Origin: an uncultured Johnsonella sp.
Lineage (GTDB): Bacteria; Bacillota; Clostridia; Lachnospirales; Lachnospiraceae
Reading direction: 5' to 3'
Assembly (NCBI GenBank): GCA_937927235.1
Contig: CALBCM010000012.1
Coordinates: forward strand, 1-64,000
Length of the DNA stretch: 64,000 nt
The position numbers were made by a program, and so were the translations under genes. Each line of letters opens with the position of its first letter. The first letter of the stretch is position 1. The notes under the pieces were generated by a model. It saw only the letters and a list, made by a program, of their open reading frames with translations, made no database searches and was not told the origin of the DNA. Of the stretch, positions 61,608 to 64,000 are shown in pieces.

Positions 61608-62699
61608 ATGAAAACTATTACAAAAAATATCAAATTAAACATCAATTATGATTTAAATCTTATTGAAGTACCTGAAAAAATAGCTTTTTTTGATATTGAA
61701 ACTACCGGGCTTTCCCCTGAAAATTCAGAGCTTTATATCATAGGCGTGCTTGTGCCTGCTGATAATTCCGCTCTAAATAATACAGTAAATTTTAAGCTCA
61801 CGCAATTTTTCTCTGAAAGTATTTCAGATGAGCTTGATTTAATAAAAGCCTTTTTTAAAATATTGGAAAAATGCAAAGCTCTGATACATTTTAATGGTGA
61901 CAGATTTGATATACCCTATATTAAAAAGGTTTGTGCACATTATAATATAGAGCACCCGTTTGACCAAATAAAATCACTTGATATTTATAAAATCGCCAGG
62001 CGAAAAAGAATTATTATAAATTCCTTTAAATTTAATCAAAAATCACTCGAGCAGTTTCTGGGAATTAAGCGTGAAGACAGATTCAGCGGCAAGGAGCTGA
62101 TAGATATTTATAATCAATACCTTATAAATTATAAATACAGCTTCTTTGAGCCTCTTGTGCTTCATAATAAAGAAGACCTCACCGGTCTGGTACAGCTTCT
62201 TCCCATATTAAGCTATAAAGATTTTATAGAGGGAGAATTTAAGCTTATTTCTAAAAGCATAAATCAAGACTATCTTGAGGCGGTCTTTGAATCCGAATAT
62301 TATATTCCAAAACCATTTCGGATAAAAAATAATCTGTATTCCGTAAATGGAAAAGACAATATATTTACCCTCAGGTGCCGCCTTTATACAGGAGAGGCAA
62401 AGCTCTTTTTTAACAATTATAAAGATTATTATTATCTTCCGCTTGAAGATATGGCGGTACATAAAAGTATAGGAAATTTTGTAGATAAATCAGTCAGAAA
62501 AAATGCAGTCAAATCTACTGCATATATTAAAAAGAACTCCACCTTTCTTCCTGCATGTGCAGGCTGTGCTCTTAAAACCTTCTATAAAAAATATAACGAT
62601 AAAACCGGATATTTTGAACTTGAAGATTTCGATTTTAATAATAAAGACTTAATTACCTCCTTTATAAAGGGCGTATTTTCTATGCTCAGTCTTATTTAA
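61608..62699 (+). CDS. YprB-like RNase H-fold exonuclease
   Basis: A 363-residue protein with a DEDD-type 3'-5' exonuclease fold (YprB_RNaseH-like). Motifs are IAFFDIETTGLSP (ExoI), LIHFNGDRFDIPYI (ExoII) and HNKEDLTGL (ExoIII). The C-terminal 150 residues are unassigned. It resembles Bacillus YprB, often next to a helicase; none is present here. It starts 150 bases from ruvA in the opposite direction and converges with a DUF5662 gene, sharing its end at 62699/62700. No clear ribosome binding site is visible. Confidence 0.75.
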   Translation: MKTITKNIKLNINYDLNLIEVPEKIAFFDIETTGLSPENSELYIIGVLVPADNSALNNTVNFKLTQFFSESISDELDLIKAFFKILEKCKALIHFNGDRFDIPYIKKVCAHYNIEHPFDQIKSLDIYKIARRKRIIINSFKFNQKSLEQFLGIKREDRFSGKELIDIYNQYLINYKYSFFEPLVLHNKEDLTGLVQLLPILSYKDFIEGEFKLISKSINQDYLEAVFESEYYIPKPFRIKNNLYSVNGKDNIFTLRCRLYTGEAKLFFNNYKDYYYLPLEDMAVHKSIGNFVDKSVRKNAVKSTAYIKKNSTFLPACAGCALKTFYKKYNDKTGYFELEDFDFNNKDLITSFIKGVFSMLSLI

Positions 62700-63272
62700 T
62701 TATCCTTTATAAATTTTTCCATCATAAACATACTGATGCTTATACAGCCACCTCATATAAGCAAGAGTTTTTTTCAGCCCCTTATCTTTATTCATTAACA
62801 AGAGTTTTTCAAGAAGAAGCTTCGTTTCCGGATGGAGATGTATCACCTGTCCCTCTCGCTTGCTGTAATATTCCCAAGGAATTGCCGAATTATACTCTTT
62901 GCCGCTATAAACCATTGAAGCGGCAATTCTGTCACAGACCATTTCAAGTACATACTTAAGCGGCATTTTCATGCCGACCAGCCCTTCCTCCGAGTTAAAG
63001 GAATAATCAATCCAATATTCAAAGTGATGCTTATTTCTGCCCTTATGATGCAGCCAAGCCTTAGAAAATCCGTTTTTAAGCTTTTCTGCCGCATTTGGAC
63101 TCCTATTCCCTTGGTAGTATTTAACTCCGGGCAAGAATTCCTCTGGTGAATATTTGCTTAAATCATGCAGCAAACCCTGCTTTATCATTCCCACCTTAAA
63201 GCATAAATCCATTACGGTGAGCTTATGTTTAGTTATAGTCATAAAGTGTTTAATAACTCTGTCAAATTGCAT
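62700..63272 (-). CDS. DUF5662 family HD-like protein
   Basis: A 190-residue protein with LLHDLSKYSPEEF, AWLHHKGRNKHHFEYW and DRIAAS motifs typical of DUF5662 proteins. The His/Asp arrangement resembles HD-type phosphohydrolases, but activity is unproven. GAGGT lies about nine bases before the ATG. It sits between the YprB-like gene and cspA with no gap to the former. Confidence 0.75.
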   Translation of the reverse strand: MQFDRVIKHFMTITKHKLTVMDLCFKVGMIKQGLLHDLSKYSPEEFLPGVKYYQGNRSPNAAEKLKNGFSKAWLHHKGRNKHHFEYWIDYSFNSEEGLVGMKMPLKYVLEMVCDRIAASMVYSGKEYNSAIPWEYYSKREGQVIHLHPETKLLLEKLLLMNKDKGLKKTLAYMRWLYKHQYVYDGKIYKG

Positions 63273-63300
63273 AATTATCTACCTCAATATCATAAAATGT

Positions 63301-63329
63301 TTGACATAATACATAGAGTGTGCTAGAAT
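63301..63329 (+). promoter_or_regulatory. cspA promoter
   Basis: TTGACA (63301-63306), 17 bases, TAGAAT (63324-63329). The transcript has a leader of about 110 bases, common for cold-shock genes. Confidence 0.8.
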
Positions 63330-63446
63330 ATAAGTGTTTTATTTTAATATAACTGTTATTTAAGCTGCTTATATTAAAGTAAGGTACAGGTATTGCTTCA
63401 AAAGGTAAGCCTGTAGTTTTATTTATATTTTTGGAGGACTATGGTT

Positions 63447-63650
63447 ATGAGTAAGGGTAAAGTTAAGTGGTTTAATAACCAAAAAGGTTATGGTTTTATC
63501 TCTGATGAAGGCGGAGAGGACGTTTTTGTACACTTTTCAGGTCTGAATATGGATGGATTTAAAACTCTTTCTGAAGGTGCTGAGGTTGAATACGAAATAA
63601 TCGAAAGTGGAAAAGGCGCACAGGCAGTTAATGTAAATGTTATACAATAG
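63447..63650 (+). CDS. Cold shock protein, CspA family
   Basis: A 67-residue OB-fold RNA/DNA chaperone. It has KWFNNQKGYGFI with RNP1 and DVFVHFSGL with RNP2. The ATG at 63447 lies nine bases after GGAGG and is preferred to the ATG at 63441, which is too close. It is monocistronic, with a strong promoter and terminator. The gene may be cold induced or constitutive; its leader could be an RNA thermosensor. Confidence 0.94.
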   Translation: MSKGKVKWFNNQKGYGFISDEGGEDVFVHFSGLNMDGFKTLSEGAEVEYEIIESGKGAQAVNVNVIQ

Positions 63651-63677
63651 CTTAAGCTGTTTTTATACCCATAAAGG

Positions 63678-63723
63678 CTTTTCAAAAGAGTCGCTTTTAT
63701 ACGAATCTTTTGAAAAGTTTTTT
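63678..63723 (+). terminator. cspA terminator
   Basis: Perfect 12-bp arms CTTTTCAAAAGA and TCTTTTGAAAAG (63678-63689, 63706-63717) followed by six T. Confidence 0.9.
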
Positions 63724-63725
63724 AT

Positions 63726-64000
63726 TTATGCCTCATCCAGGAGCTTTTTTAATTCCTCACTTGTGAAAATATATTTTTTATTGCAAAAATGACATAAAAG
63801 CTCAGTATCGCCGCTCTCTTTTACAAGCTCTGAAAGCTCTTTTCTTCCTATGCTTATCAGTGCTTTCCTTGTTCTTTCCCGGCTGCAGTCACACCTGAAG
63901 CCGGCTTCAATTTTTTCATTAAATTCAAGCCTCATATCATAAAATAATATGTCAAGTATATCCTCAGGAGCCTTGCCTTGACTTAAAAGAGCAGTCACCG
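63726..64000 (-). CDS. hslO: Hsp33 redox chaperone, C-terminal part (truncated by window edge)
   Basis: The last 90 residues of an HslO/Hsp33 protein; the start lies beyond 64000. The C-terminal zinc-switch cysteines are visible as CDCSRERTRKAL and LCHFCNKKY (CxC and CxxC). Oxidation releases zinc and turns the chaperone on. The stop is close to the cspA terminator, and the genes converge. Confidence 0.88.
   Translation of the reverse strand, partial: VTALLSQGKAPEDILDILFYDMRLEFNEKIEAGFRCDCSRERTRKALISIGRKELSELVKESGDTELLCHFCNKKYIFTSEELKKLLDEA

Overview
The window reads as a chromosomal segment of a low-GC Gram-positive anaerobe of the class Clostridia, most likely a Lachnospiraceae-like organism. 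This is inferred from the gene set: a large IF-2, ATP-type PEP carboxykinase, an Etf-linked lactate dehydrogenase, a 2-hydroxyacyl-CoA dehydratase-type pair, an HPr homologue without its histidine and a DUF6465 protein. AGGAGG Shine-Dalgarno sites, several TTG starts and near-consensus TTGACA-17-TATAAT promoters agree. No rRNA, tRNA, tmRNA, CRISPR array, prophage or intact insertion sequence was seen. Nearly all genes lie on the minus strand; the exceptions are typA, the Cys-rich/TDT pair, the YprB-like nuclease and cspA.

Layout, high to low coordinate along minus-strand transcription. 64.0-59.2 kb: 5'-truncated hslO, cspA, a DUF5662 protein, a YprB-like nuclease, ruvA-ruvB and a DUF6465 AT-hook-like protein. 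59.1-54.9 kb: a compact unit of HerA-like ATPase, TrkH, TrkA and a HAD phosphatase. 54.8-50 kb: pckA, a small unknown gene, an HPr-like protein behind a palindromic promoter, and htpG. 49.6-44.6 kb: lactate utilisation (permease, FAD lactate dehydrogenase, EtfB, EtfA). 44.6-38.8 kb: DUF4037 nucleotidyltransferase, degV with a structured leader, a trypsin-like protease without export signal, and the HgdB/HgdC-type pair. 38.7-36.9 kb: an M24 aminopeptidase. 36.3-24.2 kb: the nusA-infB translation cluster (rimP, nusA, ylxR, ylxQ, infB, rbfA, nrnA, truB, ribF) followed by a beta-CASP nuclease, rnhA and an LprI-like gene. 24.1-21.3 kb: a 41-codon membrane ORF and alaS. 21.1-10.3 kb: accessory metabolism and transport (TDT transporter, Cys-rich protein, KDPG aldolase, POT transporter, aroA, typA, YkvI-like transporter with an aminotransferase). 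10.2-0.15 kb: the protein-quality cluster tig, clpP, clpX, lon, then engB, rpmF, secG, rnr and smpB.

Genes that work together: Tig, ClpXP and Lon fold or degrade proteins, and SmpB/RNase R serve ribosome rescue and RNA decay beside them. RimP, NusA, IF-2, RbfA, TruB and NrnA couple transcription, ribosome maturation and RNA turnover. The lactate locus imports lactate and oxidises it through an EtfAB of bifurcating type, feeding a metabolism in which ATP-type PEPCK probably runs near the PEP/oxaloacetate node.

The most interesting unexplained signal is a pair of related RNA-like elements, one at the 5' end of the tig transcript and one between tig and clpP. They share two conserved blocks, but their flanking 10-bp stems differ in sequence and remain perfectly paired. 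Structured leaders before degV, rimP and the YkvI-like gene, and a palindrome over the promoter of the HPr-like gene, are further candidates.
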